In this document: piece after piece, positions 1 through 6,157 of the stretch
Position numbering within the stretch: the first letter of the stretch is position 1
Layout: every line of letters begins with the position of its first letter
Source of the DNA: a virus
Virus record (IMG/VR): IMGVR_UViG_3300044613_000040
Location: 1-32,110 of that record
Direction: 5' to 3' (one strand)
DNA: 32,110 bases
Position numbers and translations under genes: made by a program
Notes under the pieces: generated by a model
The model's database searches: none
What the model was told of the DNA's origin: nothing
What the model saw: only the letters and a program-made list of their open reading frames with translations

Positions 1-1
1 C

Positions 2-70
2 ATCTATTGCAAAAACGGTATGTTTGTAGGTGTTGGCGGTTCTGTAACAGCAACGGTGTTTTATGGCTAA
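2..70 (+). CDS. C-terminal end of an upstream protein (5' partial)
   Basis: The frame that opens at base 2 reads without a stop to TAA at 68-70, giving 22 residues that end in FYG. The stretch alternates small and beta-branched residues (GVGGSVTATVFYG), as in the last beta strand of many virion proteins. It overlaps the next start codon by 8 bases, the same tight packing as the rest of the strand. The beginning lies outside the window, so the product cannot be named. A head or decoration protein is an inference from position only. Confidence 0.6.
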   Translation: MYCKNGMFVGVGGSVTATVFYG

Positions 71-308
71 ATCTCCAGCATGGCAACGCAAAGAGGGCAA
101 ATCCGAGAAGGGCGGCTTGAACGCCAAAGGCCGAGCCTCCGCCAAAAAGCAAGGTATGAATTTGAAACCTCCCCAGCCGGAAGGCGGCTCTCGCAAAGAC
201 TCTTTCTGTGCGAGGATGGGCGGGATGAAAAAGAAGCTAACAAGTGCAAAGACAGCAAACGATCCAAATTCACGGATCAACAAAGCTCTTAGAGCATGGA
301 ATTGCTAA
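63..308 (+). CDS. Small basic phage protein, DUF6321-like
   Basis: An 81-residue, Lys/Arg-rich protein with no hydrophobic segment. It has the pattern KSPAWQRKEGKSEKGGLNAK, then a GGSRKDSFCARM block, then NDPNSRINKALRAWNC at the C-terminus. This order (SPAWQR-K, GGLN-KGRAS, SFCARM, RAWNC) matches, from memory, the phage family catalogued as DUF6321, whose function is unknown. Two cysteines (SFC and the terminal NC) are conspicuous. It overlaps the preceding gene by 8 bases and is the first of seven small ORFs. A virion-associated or DNA-binding role would fit the charge, but nothing here proves it. Confidence 0.75.
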   Translation: MAKSPAWQRKEGKSEKGGLNAKGRASAKKQGMNLKPPQPEGGSRKDSFCARMGGMKKKLTSAKTANDPNSRINKALRAWNC

Positions 309-309
309 C

Positions 310-558
310 ATGGAACTGATGGTCTGGAACGTAATACTCTCCTTTGCATCAGCACTGCTGCTGTTTTGGGTAAAGGTGTCCCACGATGAAGTAAAACGCC
401 TAAGTATTCTTTTGAGCAAAACTCGTGAAGAAAACGCAGAAAAGTTTGTAACCAAATCAGATGTTCATAATGACATTAACCGAGTGCTGGCCAGATTGGA
501 TCGTCTTGAAAGCAAGATAGACGACTTTATGAAGGAGCATCGCAGTGCCCTCAGTTAG
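310..558 (+). CDS. Small membrane-anchored coiled-coil protein
   Basis: 82 residues starting at ATG 310, one base after the previous stop. The open frame extends back to 244, but that part lies inside the previous gene, so 310 is preferred. Residues about 5-22 (VWNVILSFASALLLFWVKV) form one transmembrane helix. The rest is charged and helical, with heptad-like spacing (VLARLDRLESKIDDFMKEH). An N-terminal anchor followed by a coiled coil resembles inner-membrane spanins and other small phage envelope proteins, but this gene is far from the lysis genes. Function unknown. It overlaps the next gene by 14 bases. Confidence 0.7.
   Translation: MELMVWNVILSFASALLLFWVKVSHDEVKRLSILLSKTREENAEKFVTKSDVHNDINRVLARLDRLESKIDDFMKEHRSALS
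532..537 (+). promoter_or_regulatory. Ribosome binding site that fixes a GTG start
   Basis: AAGGAG lies seven bases before the GTG at 545, inside the end of the upstream gene. It supports GTG 545 as the true start of the 154-residue protein, whose MPSVSKKQ beginning also matches related phage proteins. Confidence 0.7.
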
Positions 559-1009
559 TAAGAAGCAACACAATTTCATGGCAGCGGTGGCTAACAACCC
601 ATCGTTTGCTAAGAAAGCAGGCGTCCCACAGTCTGTGGGTAAAGAGTTTAATCAGGCCGACAAAGGTCGTAAATTTTCTAAAGGTGGCGATATGAAAAAG
701 ATGAATATGGGTGGATACGCAGACGGTGGCATGACCATGGTCAAAAAAGGCGACAAGATGGTTCCTGACTTTGCTGCTGACGGCAAGGGCAAGATGGCCA
801 AAGGCGGCATGGCTAAAGGCAAAATGCCAGCAGCTTTGGCTAAGCATGCAGGCATGCCAGCTTCCAAGGCTCACAAAGGTCTGAAGGCTGGCGGTATGGC
901 TGCATCCAAAATGGGTTCGGTTAAAACTTCTTCTAGCCGTGATGGTATTGCTACTAAAGGCAAAACCAAAGGCACAATGATTACCATGAAAAATGGCGGG
1001 AAGTGCTAA
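545..1009 (+). CDS. Lys/Gly/Met-rich small phage protein with SKKQHNFM N-terminus
   Basis: 154 residues from a GTG start backed by a good Shine-Dalgarno site. The N-terminal 45 residues (SKKQHNFMAAVANNPSFAKK, then GVPQSVGKEF) follow a pattern common in environmental phage proteins and resemble the short DUF3008-type proteins. The middle (about 50-130) is low complexity: repeated KGG, MAKGGMAKGKM and GGMAASKM runs with very many Lys, Gly and Met. The C-terminus carries RDGIATKGKTKG and ends in Cys, a module repeated in two other proteins here. A YADGG motif sits near residue 58. The protein should be strongly basic and disordered. Function unknown; minor virion component or nucleic-acid binder are inferences. 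Confidence 0.75.
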   Translation: MPSVSKKQHNFMAAVANNPSFAKKAGVPQSVGKEFNQADKGRKFSKGGDMKKMNMGGYADGGMTMVKKGDKMVPDFAADGKGKMAKGGMAKGKMPAALAKHAGMPASKAHKGLKAGGMAASKMGSVKTSSSRDGIATKGKTKGTMITMKNGGKC

Positions 1010-1012
1010 GCC

Positions 1013-1285
1013 ATGAAAAAATACGCTGAAGGTGGTATCTATACCGCTGAAATGGGTAAACCTCCTACTGACCCAGAAGGCGTACCCGCTGTAAAAAAGA
1101 CCGCGCCTAAGCCTGCGCCTAAGAAAACTGCGCCTCCAAAAGACACAGTGTTCCGCGAAGGTATGCCAGTTCCACAAGACAAGGATGGCGCATCTGTGAG
1201 TAAAACTAAGAAGATGGCCAGTGGTGGCGTTACCCGTGCAGACGGTATTGCTCAGCGTGGTAAGACACGCGGAAAGATGTGCTGA
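1013..1285 (+). CDS. Small basic protein with KYAEGG start and DGIA-GKT C-terminal module
   Basis: 90 residues starting three bases after the previous stop. It begins MKKYAEGGIY, continues with a Lys/Pro/Ala-rich linker (KKTAPKPAPKKTAPPK, residues about 28-43), and ends with ADGIAQRGKTRGKMC. That end is nearly the same module as in the preceding gene and, like it, finishes in a single terminal Cys. No transmembrane segment or enzyme motif. The shared module suggests the small proteins arose by module duplication or have a common partner. Function unknown. Confidence 0.7.
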   Translation: MKKYAEGGIYTAEMGKPPTDPEGVPAVKKTAPKPAPKKTAPPKDTVFREGMPVPQDKDGASVSKTKKMASGGVTRADGIAQRGKTRGKMC

Positions 1286-1286
1286 T

Positions 1287-1463
1287 ATGGCAACCGCAAA
1301 ACCCGCAGGCAGTGTAGTTAAGTCTTTAAAAAAGGCTGGGTTTTACGGTGCAAGTGAACCCAAACGACTGGCTATCATTAACAAAGTTACAACCAAACCC
1401 CAGCGGATAAAGATGGTTGATAAATTGTTTTTAGCCAAAAAAGCTAAAGGTAAAACAAAATGA
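1287..1463 (+). CDS. Small basic protein, unknown function
   Basis: 58 residues from ATG 1287, one base after the previous stop. The frame is open upstream, but that part overlaps the preceding gene and is not used. The sequence is basic and probably helical (residues about 8-50: SVVKSLKKAGFYGASEPKRL, then KPQRIKMVDKLFLAKKA), ending KGKTK. It has no Cys or membrane segment. The stop overlaps the next start (ATGA). I do not recognise a family. Confidence 0.6.
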   Translation: MATAKPAGSVVKSLKKAGFYGASEPKRLAIINKVTTKPQRIKMVDKLFLAKKAKGKTK

Positions 1464-1735
1464 TGCCAAGCCGTGGTATGGGAGCCATATCCCCAAGCAA
1501 AATGCCCGGTGCAAAGAAAAAAGCACGTCGGGACGATACTGACTTTACTCAGTATAAAGAGGGCGGCAAAGTTAATGCTGCTGGCAATTACACCAAACCC
1601 GGCCTTCGTAAGAGAATTGTGTCTCAGGTAAAGTCCGCAGCAACCCACGGTACAGGCGCAGGCCAATGGTCAGCCCGTAAAGCACAACTTGTTGCTAAGA
1701 AGTACAAAGAAGCTGGCGGGGGGTACAAAGATTGA
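1460..1735 (+). CDS. DUF5872-like small phage protein, first half of a split pair
   Basis: 91 residues. The C-terminal half has a distinctive core: NYTKPGLRKRIVSQVK, then GAGQWSARKAQLVAKKYKEA and GGGYK. From memory this KP-LR---K / GQWSARK-Q / YK--GGGYK pattern belongs to a family of viral proteins labelled DUF5872. In remembered relatives the core is followed in the same chain by a K-QKSL--W segment; here that segment begins the next ORF in the -1 frame. A YKEGG motif lies at about residue 32. Very basic, no membrane segment. Function unknown. Confidence 0.7.
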   Translation: MMPSRGMGAISPSKMPGAKKKARRDDTDFTQYKEGGKVNAAGNYTKPGLRKRIVSQVKSAATHGTGAGQWSARKAQLVAKKYKEAGGGYKD

Positions 1736-1965
1736 AAGCCCCTCAAAAATCGCTCAAAGATTGGGGTGACCAGAAATGGCGCACTAAGTCTGGTAAACCG
1801 TCAAGTAAGACGGGAGAGCGGTATTTGCCCGAAGCGGCTATTAAATCTTTAAGCCCAGCAGAATACGCAGCTACAACCAAAGCCAAACGTGCTGGTAAAG
1901 CATCTGGTAAACAATTTGTAGCGCAACCTAAAACTATTGCAAAGAAAACAGCGGGGTTCAGATAA
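1732..1965 (+). CDS. Small basic phage protein, second half of a split pair (TTG start)
   Basis: 77 residues beginning at TTG 1732, whose last two bases form part of the TGA stop of the previous gene (TTGA overlap). It begins KAPQKSLKDWGDQKWRTKSG and continues with GERYLPEAAIKSLSPAEYAA and a Lys-rich tail, a set of motifs that normally follows GGGYK in a single longer viral protein. There is no good ATG, so translation probably depends on coupling to the upstream gene or on a frameshift. Related proteins occur in phages and large algal viruses; function unknown. Confidence 0.65.
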   Translation: MKAPQKSLKDWGDQKWRTKSGKPSSKTGERYLPEAAIKSLSPAEYAATTKAKRAGKASGKQFVAQPKTIAKKTAGFR

Positions 1966-3116
1966 TGGCATCTCTATACGAACAACTAATGGCTTCCAAA
2001 GGCGCTCCAAAGGCAGCCGGGGCTTCTAATTCCACACAACTTCGTAAAGCTCCTATGAGCTTGCGTTCTGCCATGCGTAAGTACGCAGAAGGCGGTGATG
2101 TTAACGGTCAGGGCTTTGATGATGGGCGGGATATGTCCCGTTCTGTAATGCAAGGGGCCCCCATGCAAGGTGGCAATCTAGGTGCTGGTTTGGCGCAAGC
2201 GGTTCAAGGGATTCAAGGCGGCAGGCTGCAAGGTAATGACTTTACGCAGGCTTTGATGGACATTGCTAAACAAGCTCAAACACAAAATCAGCAAGATATT
2301 GTTGAGCCTAGATTTCCAGAAAGAGTGCGCCCCCCAGAGCGTCCAGAAGAGCCGCGTTATGAAGAGCCACGTTATGAGGAGCCACGCCGTCCAGAAGAGC
2401 CGCGTTATGAGGAGCCACGCCGTCCAGAAGAGCCACGTCCAGACCCCCGTTCCCCAGAGATTTATCCACAGGACTACGCTGGCCCAAGGACTACAGGTTC
2501 AACACAAACTCAAGAAATAGGGCCACGCACTTCTTACCGCATAAACGATGATGGTTCAAGAACTGAAATTGGCTACGACGGTCAGCCTATTGCTAACTAC
2601 ACGCCAGAGCAATTGGCTATGCATTACGCCACGATGGGTATTGGCCAGCCCGAGTATCGTTATGTTTGGAATGGCCAAGGATACGATAAATTGCCAAATG
2701 GCCCACAAATTGGCTATGACCCCGGCACAACTACTGCGCCCTATCCAGAAGAGCCAACTACTGCGCCAATGCCAATGTTTCCTGACACAGCGCCTTACCC
2801 AGACACAGCTCCAATGCCAATGTTTCCTGACACAGCGCCAATGCCTGTAGATTACTACAACCCATCACCCCCTATGGACTTTACACAAGATCCGGGGTTT
2901 ACTCCAATGCCAACGCCCATAGGAGTAGCAAAATCCTTAGAAAGAGGTGGTGATATTGGAAAGCTATTGCAAGACTTAACTTCACGTTCAGGTGGTCAAC
3001 AAAGTGAGGGCTTAGCCGCATTGATTGCAAAAGCACTTGCTGGTGGGGGCGGAGGCGGTTCGTTAGAAGAACAACGCAGATTGATGAGTCTTCTTGAAAT
3101 GTTAAAGGGCAGATAA
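1965..3116 (+). CDS. Pro/Glu/Arg-repeat protein, probable virion component
   Basis: 383 residues with TAATG overlaps at both ends. The N-terminus (about 1-45) ends in MRKYAEGGDV, sharing the KYAEGG motif of the small proteins upstream. Residues about 118-165 are Pro/Glu/Arg repeats (RPEEPRYEEPR units), and about 265-295 hold two MPMFPDTAP units. The last 60 residues contain KSLERGGDIGKLLQDL, a run of six Gly and a helical SLEEQRRLMSLLEMLKGR end. No enzyme motif or membrane segment. The low-complexity linkers between short ordered ends suggest an extended virion or scaffolding-like protein, but this is not demonstrated. Confidence 0.6.
   Translation: MASLYEQLMASKGAPKAAGASNSTQLRKAPMSLRSAMRKYAEGGDVNGQGFDDGRDMSRSVMQGAPMQGGNLGAGLAQAVQGIQGGRLQGNDFTQALMDIAKQAQTQNQQDIVEPRFPERVRPPERPEEPRYEEPRYEEPRRPEEPRYEEPRRPEEPRPDPRSPEIYPQDYAGPRTTGSTQTQEIGPRTSYRINDDGSRTEIGYDGQPIANYTPEQLAMHYATMGIGQPEYRYVWNGQGYDKLPNGPQIGYDPGTTTAPYPEEPTTAPMPMFPDTAPYPDTAPMPMFPDTAPMPVDYYNPSPPMDFTQDPGFTPMPTPIGVAKSLERGGDIGKLLQDLTSRSGGQQSEGLAALIAKALAGGGGGGSLEEQRRLMSLLEMLKGR
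2340..2440 (+). repeat. In-frame Pro/Glu/Arg codon repeat
   Basis: Units related to CGTCCAGAAGAGCC and CGTTATGAGGAGCC recur in 15-base steps, encoding RPEEP and RYEEP. The units are near-identical at DNA level, so slippage or recombination could change the copy number. Confidence 0.85.
2763..2840 (+). repeat. In-frame MPMFPDTAP repeat
   Basis: Two almost identical copies of about 33 bases (GCNCCAATGCCAATGTTTCC, then TGACACAGCGCC) are separated by a short partial copy. They encode two MPMFPDTAP units and a partial YPDTAP unit inside the 383-residue protein. Confidence 0.8.
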
Positions 3117-4051
3117 TGACTACTACCGGCTCAACCCTCTTCAACATGGAGTTTACCGAGATCGCTGAAGAAGCGTGGGAGAGGGCTGGCCGTGAGATGC
3201 GTACTGGTTATGACTTGCGCACAGCGCGTCGTTCTATGAACTTAATGACCATTGAGTGGCAGTCCAAAGGCATCAACATGTGGACAATGGAACAGGGGAT
3301 CATTAACTTGACCCCCGGTTTAGCTACGTATGCGCTGCCAAAAGATACTATTGACCTTCTAGAACATGTAATCCGTACGGGATCTAACACTGCTTCTACG
3401 CAAGCCGATTTAACCGTTTCACGCATTAGCGTCTCAACTTATGCAACTATTCCAAACAAGCTTAGCCAAGCTCGCCCAATTCAAGTCTGGATTCAAAGAC
3501 TTTCTGGCGAAACTAATCCAACCAATTCAGTCTTGGTGGGCGCGGTTACGTCAACGGACACCACAATAACGCTTAACACCATAGTGGGTTTGGCGGGTTC
3601 TGGTTTTATCCGCATTGATTCAGAAGATATTTACTACACATACGTATCAGGGAATACCCTAGGTGGTGTGTACCGTGGTCAAAACAACACAACTGCCGCA
3701 TCCCATACTGATGGCTCAGCTATTTTTGTACCCCAGCTTCCTGCTGTAACAGTTTGGCCTACGCCTGATAACAGCACGCCGTATCAGTTTGTGTACTGGA
3801 GACTTCGCCGAGTGCAAGATGCTGGCGCTGGTGTTGAAACCGCTGACATGAACTTTCGCTTTTTACCGTGCCTTGTAGCTGGTTTGGCGTATCACATTGC
3901 AATCAAAGTACCTGAATTGATGCCCCGCATCCAGATGCTTAAACAGATTTACGATGAGACCTTTGAGATTGCCGCTGGTGAAGACCGAGAGAAAGCTCCG
4001 CTTCGCCTTGTTCCTAGGCCAATGTTTATTGGAAGTGGCGGGGGTTACTAA
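3116..4051 (+). CDS. Tail adaptor / P22 gp4-like head-completion protein
   Basis: 311 residues. The N-terminal 110 residues follow a pattern common in short-tailed phages: FTEIAEEAWERAG, GYDLRTARRSMNLM, EWQSKGINMWTMEQG, then LATYALPKDTIDLLEHVI. Such proteins are usually assigned to the P22 gp4 / SU10-type adaptor fold that joins the portal to the tail. Residues about 137-205 are a beta-rich stretch (TSTDTTITLNTIVGL, DSEDIYYTYV, GGVYRGQNNTTAASH) that looks like an inserted domain. The chain then returns to a helical adaptor end (RFLPCLVAGLAYHIAIKVPE). It begins and ends with one-base TAATG overlaps. The adaptor role is a fold-level inference. Confidence 0.65.
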   Translation: MTTTGSTLFNMEFTEIAEEAWERAGREMRTGYDLRTARRSMNLMTIEWQSKGINMWTMEQGIINLTPGLATYALPKDTIDLLEHVIRTGSNTASTQADLTVSRISVSTYATIPNKLSQARPIQVWIQRLSGETNPTNSVLVGAVTSTDTTITLNTIVGLAGSGFIRIDSEDIYYTYVSGNTLGGVYRGQNNTTAASHTDGSAIFVPQLPAVTVWPTPDNSTPYQFVYWRLRRVQDAGAGVETADMNFRFLPCLVAGLAYHIAIKVPELMPRIQMLKQIYDETFEIAAGEDREKAPLRLVPRPMFIGSGGGY

Positions 4052-4434
4052 TGGGTAATCGGTACGCATCCGGCAAGATAGCGATTGCTGAATGTGATCG
4101 CTGTGGTCAGCAATTTAGGTTAAAACAACTTAAGACTGAAATCATTAAACAGCGTAAGTATGAATTGTTGGTTTGCCCTGAGTGCTGGGATCCAGATCAG
4201 CCACAGTTAATGTTAGGTACGTTTCCAGTAGATGACCCACAAGCTTTGCGTAACCCGCGTAGGGATACAACGTATGTAACTTCTGGTGTTAACTCGGCTG
4301 GTAACTTGTCAGGCGGTTCACGAGACATTCAGTGGGGCTGGGCTCCAGTTGGTGGGTCTAGATTTTTTGATAATGAATTGACACCAAACTACTTGGTGGC
4401 AACGACATTTGTTGGTACAGTAACGGTTAGTTAA
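4051..4434 (+). CDS. Small zinc-ribbon phage protein
   Basis: 127 residues. Residues about 15-45 contain two Cys pairs, CDRC and CPEC, each C-x2-C, separated by a Lys-rich helix (FRLKQLKTEIIKQRKYELLV), a classic zinc-ribbon layout. It is followed by DDPQALRNPRRDTTYVTSG, a motif I associate with small proteins beside phage adaptor genes. The C-terminal part (GGSRDIQWGWAPVGG) may be a virion-binding or disordered tail. It is likely a structural or assembly accessory protein; transcription-factor-like DNA binding is the alternative. Confidence 0.65.
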   Translation: MGNRYASGKIAIAECDRCGQQFRLKQLKTEIIKQRKYELLVCPECWDPDQPQLMLGTFPVDDPQALRNPRRDTTYVTSGVNSAGNLSGGSRDIQWGWAPVGGSRFFDNELTPNYLVATTFVGTVTVS

Positions 4435-4444
4435 GGAGATTAAA

Positions 4445-4633
4445 ATGGCATTTAGAAAATCAGCCGACGGTATTGCTAAAAAAGGTAAAACCGAAGGTAA
4501 AAATTTAGGTGATAGCGGCCCTACTGCTGGCATGATGCACGGCGGTAAAGGCAAAGGTAAGGGTAAAACCAATGCCGATATGAAGACTATGGGTCGTAAC
4601 TTGGCAAAAATTGCTAATCAGAAACGAGGCTAA
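4445..4633 (+). CDS. Small Lys/Gly-rich protein with N-terminal DGIA-GKT module
   Basis: 62 residues starting six bases after an AAGGAG site. It opens FRKSADGIAKKGKTEGKN, the same module that closes two proteins near 1 kb, here at the N-terminus. The middle is Gly/Lys/Met-rich (GGKGKGKGKTN) and the end is helical (MGRNLAKIANQKRG). Very basic and small, with no cysteine. Function unknown; the shared module suggests a common partner or role with the upstream set. Confidence 0.65.
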   Translation: MAFRKSADGIAKKGKTEGKNLGDSGPTAGMMHGGKGKGKGKTNADMKTMGRNLAKIANQKRG

Positions 4634-4635
4634 TC

Positions 4636-4899
4636 ATGGCTACATACAGCAAAAAATTGATGGGTAAAGAAGTTGGCGATGCCAAAGTCTATGCTAAACC
4701 ACACACAATGTCTGGCAAAGCTGTCAGTGCTTCTACTAACCCCGGCTCTGGCCCTGACCACAGTGATGCAAATACAGTCAATATGTCTGTAGGCAACATC
4801 TCTCGCCGTCCACAGCCAGCCGCTAAAACTTCGGGTATCAAAATGCGTGGCGCAGGTGCAGCGACTAAAGGTGTAATGTCAAGAGGCCCAATGGCATGA
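4636..4899 (+). CDS. Small conserved phage protein with KTSGIKMRGAGAATKG tail
   Basis: 87 residues starting two bases after the previous stop. The N-terminal half (KKLMGKEVGDAKVYAKPHTM, SGKAVSAS) leads to GPDHSDANTVNMSVGNISRR. The C-terminal tail KTSGIKMRGAGAATKG, then MSRGPMA, recurs in environmental phage proteins found next to adaptor genes. Basic, Gly/Ala-rich, no membrane segment. It overlaps the next start (ATGA). Function unknown; the position between two adaptor-like genes suggests a virion protein. Confidence 0.65.
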   Translation: MATYSKKLMGKEVGDAKVYAKPHTMSGKAVSASTNPGSGPDHSDANTVNMSVGNISRRPQPAAKTSGIKMRGAGAATKGVMSRGPMA

Positions 4900-5735
4900 A
4901 TTACACCGAGCTTGTCACGCAGGTAAGCGATTACTGCGAGAACTCTTTCCCAACTGACAATATGAATGTGTTCATTCGTCAGGCGGAGCAGCGCATCTAT
5001 AACACCGCGCAGCCAGCTAATTTGCGAAAGAACGTGACGGGCATATTAACCACTGGTAATAAGTATCTTCAGTGCCCAACAGATTTCTTATCTGTTTACA
5101 GCCTTGCCGTATACCCGTATAACACGACAACTGCCACAGGAACATCTGGGCAGAAAACAATTGTGGTTGCTAGTACGACAGGTATTGCAGTAGGTCAGCA
5201 GGCAACCGGCACAGGAATTGGCACTAACGCACAGGTTAGAAGTATTGTGGGGACTACGGTCACCTTAACAGTCGCAAACAACGGTACGGTATCAGGCTCT
5301 ATTGCCTTCCAAGGTGATTACTTATATCTTTTAAACAAAGACGTTAACTTTATCCGTGAAGCTTACCCTTTGTCTGCATTTGCATCTGAGCCTAAACACT
5401 ACGCCATCTTTGGCCCCCGGTCAGACAATGTAAATGAGTTGACGTTTATTGTTGGCCCTACACCAAGTGCTGCATACAACGCAGAGCTTCATTACAACTA
5501 CTACCCTGAGTCTATTGTCACTGCCGAAACCACTTGGCTAGGCGATAACTTTGATTCTGTTTTGTTGTATGGAACTATATGCGAAGCCTATACCTACATG
5601 AAGGGTGAGGCTGACATGGTGGCTCTTGCTCAACAACGTTACGTACAAGCTATTGCTCTGTATAAAAACTTGTCGGATGGCAAACAACGTGCTGATGCTT
5701 ATCGTGATGGTCAAATTAGGGTGGCTGTTTCATGA
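4896..5735 (+). CDS. Second adaptor-like virion protein with inserted beta domain
   Basis: 279 residues. The N-terminus (MNYTELVTQVSDYCENSFPT, then FIRQAEQRIYN) and the beta hairpin after it (LRKNVTGILTTGNKYLQCP, DFLSVYSLAVYP) are typical of phage adaptor or head-tail connector proteins. Residues about 75-138 are a Thr/Val/Gly-rich segment (TGTSGQKTIVVASTTGIAVG, GTTVTLTVANNGTVSG) that looks like a separate beta domain inserted into the adaptor. The adaptor then resumes (YLYLLNKDVNFIREAYP) and ends in helices around YMKGEADMVALAQQRYVQA. ATGA overlaps on both sides. It may be a distant paralogue of the protein at 3116. Confidence 0.65.
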   Translation: MNYTELVTQVSDYCENSFPTDNMNVFIRQAEQRIYNTAQPANLRKNVTGILTTGNKYLQCPTDFLSVYSLAVYPYNTTTATGTSGQKTIVVASTTGIAVGQQATGTGIGTNAQVRSIVGTTVTLTVANNGTVSGSIAFQGDYLYLLNKDVNFIREAYPLSAFASEPKHYAIFGPRSDNVNELTFIVGPTPSAAYNAELHYNYYPESIVTAETTWLGDNFDSVLLYGTICEAYTYMKGEADMVALAQQRYVQAIALYKNLSDGKQRADAYRDGQIRVAVS

Positions 5736-6148
5736 GCAGTATTCTCCAAACCCAGACCACTAGTTTCAAAACGGAGCTATACACAGGCGTTCACAACCTG
5801 TCTTCAAATACGTTAAAGATAGCCCTGTATACGGCTAATGCCAATTTAAACGAAGCCACTACTGCTTACACGACAAGTGGTGAAGTGACTGGTACGGGTT
5901 ATGTGGCTGGTGGCGTAACGCTAACGGGCGTAACCATTAGCTCGTCTGGTTACACGGCGTATGTAGATTTTGCCGATGTGGTGTTTAACGCTTCAGTAAC
6001 GGCTCGTTGTGCTTTGATCTACAACGTTACCCAAGGTAATAAATCCATTGCTGTGTTGGACTTTGGGTCTGACAAGACTTCTACTAATTTCACTATTACA
6101 ATGCCTGCAAACACAGCAACAGCAGCATTGATTCGTTCTTCTAACTAA
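5732..6148 (+). CDS. Conserved beta-rich virion protein
   Basis: 138 residues. The motif FKTELYTGVHNLSSNTLKIA, then LYTANANLNEATTAYTTSGE and GTGYVAGGVTL, recurs in environmental phage proteins encoded among structural genes. The protein is beta-rich (alternating Thr, Val, Tyr, Ser), with no signal peptide, membrane span or enzyme motif. A decoration protein or small tail component is likely. It starts by ATGA overlap with the adaptor-like gene and is followed by an AAGGAG site for the next gene. Confidence 0.6.
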   Translation: MSSILQTQTTSFKTELYTGVHNLSSNTLKIALYTANANLNEATTAYTTSGEVTGTGYVAGGVTLTGVTISSSGYTAYVDFADVVFNASVTARCALIYNVTQGNKSIAVLDFGSDKTSTNFTITMPANTATAALIRSSN

Positions 6149-6157
6149 GGAGTCATC

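Noticed and set aside
551-1177. 208-residue open frame on the - strand
   Set aside because: It lies opposite two Lys/Gly-rich genes whose codons rarely give stops in the antisense frame. Its Phe/His/Cys-rich product looks like a shadow.
2263-2520. 85-residue + strand open frame in the Pro/Glu repeat region
   Set aside because: It is an alternative frame of the RPEEP/RYEEP codons and contains only the repeat periodicity.
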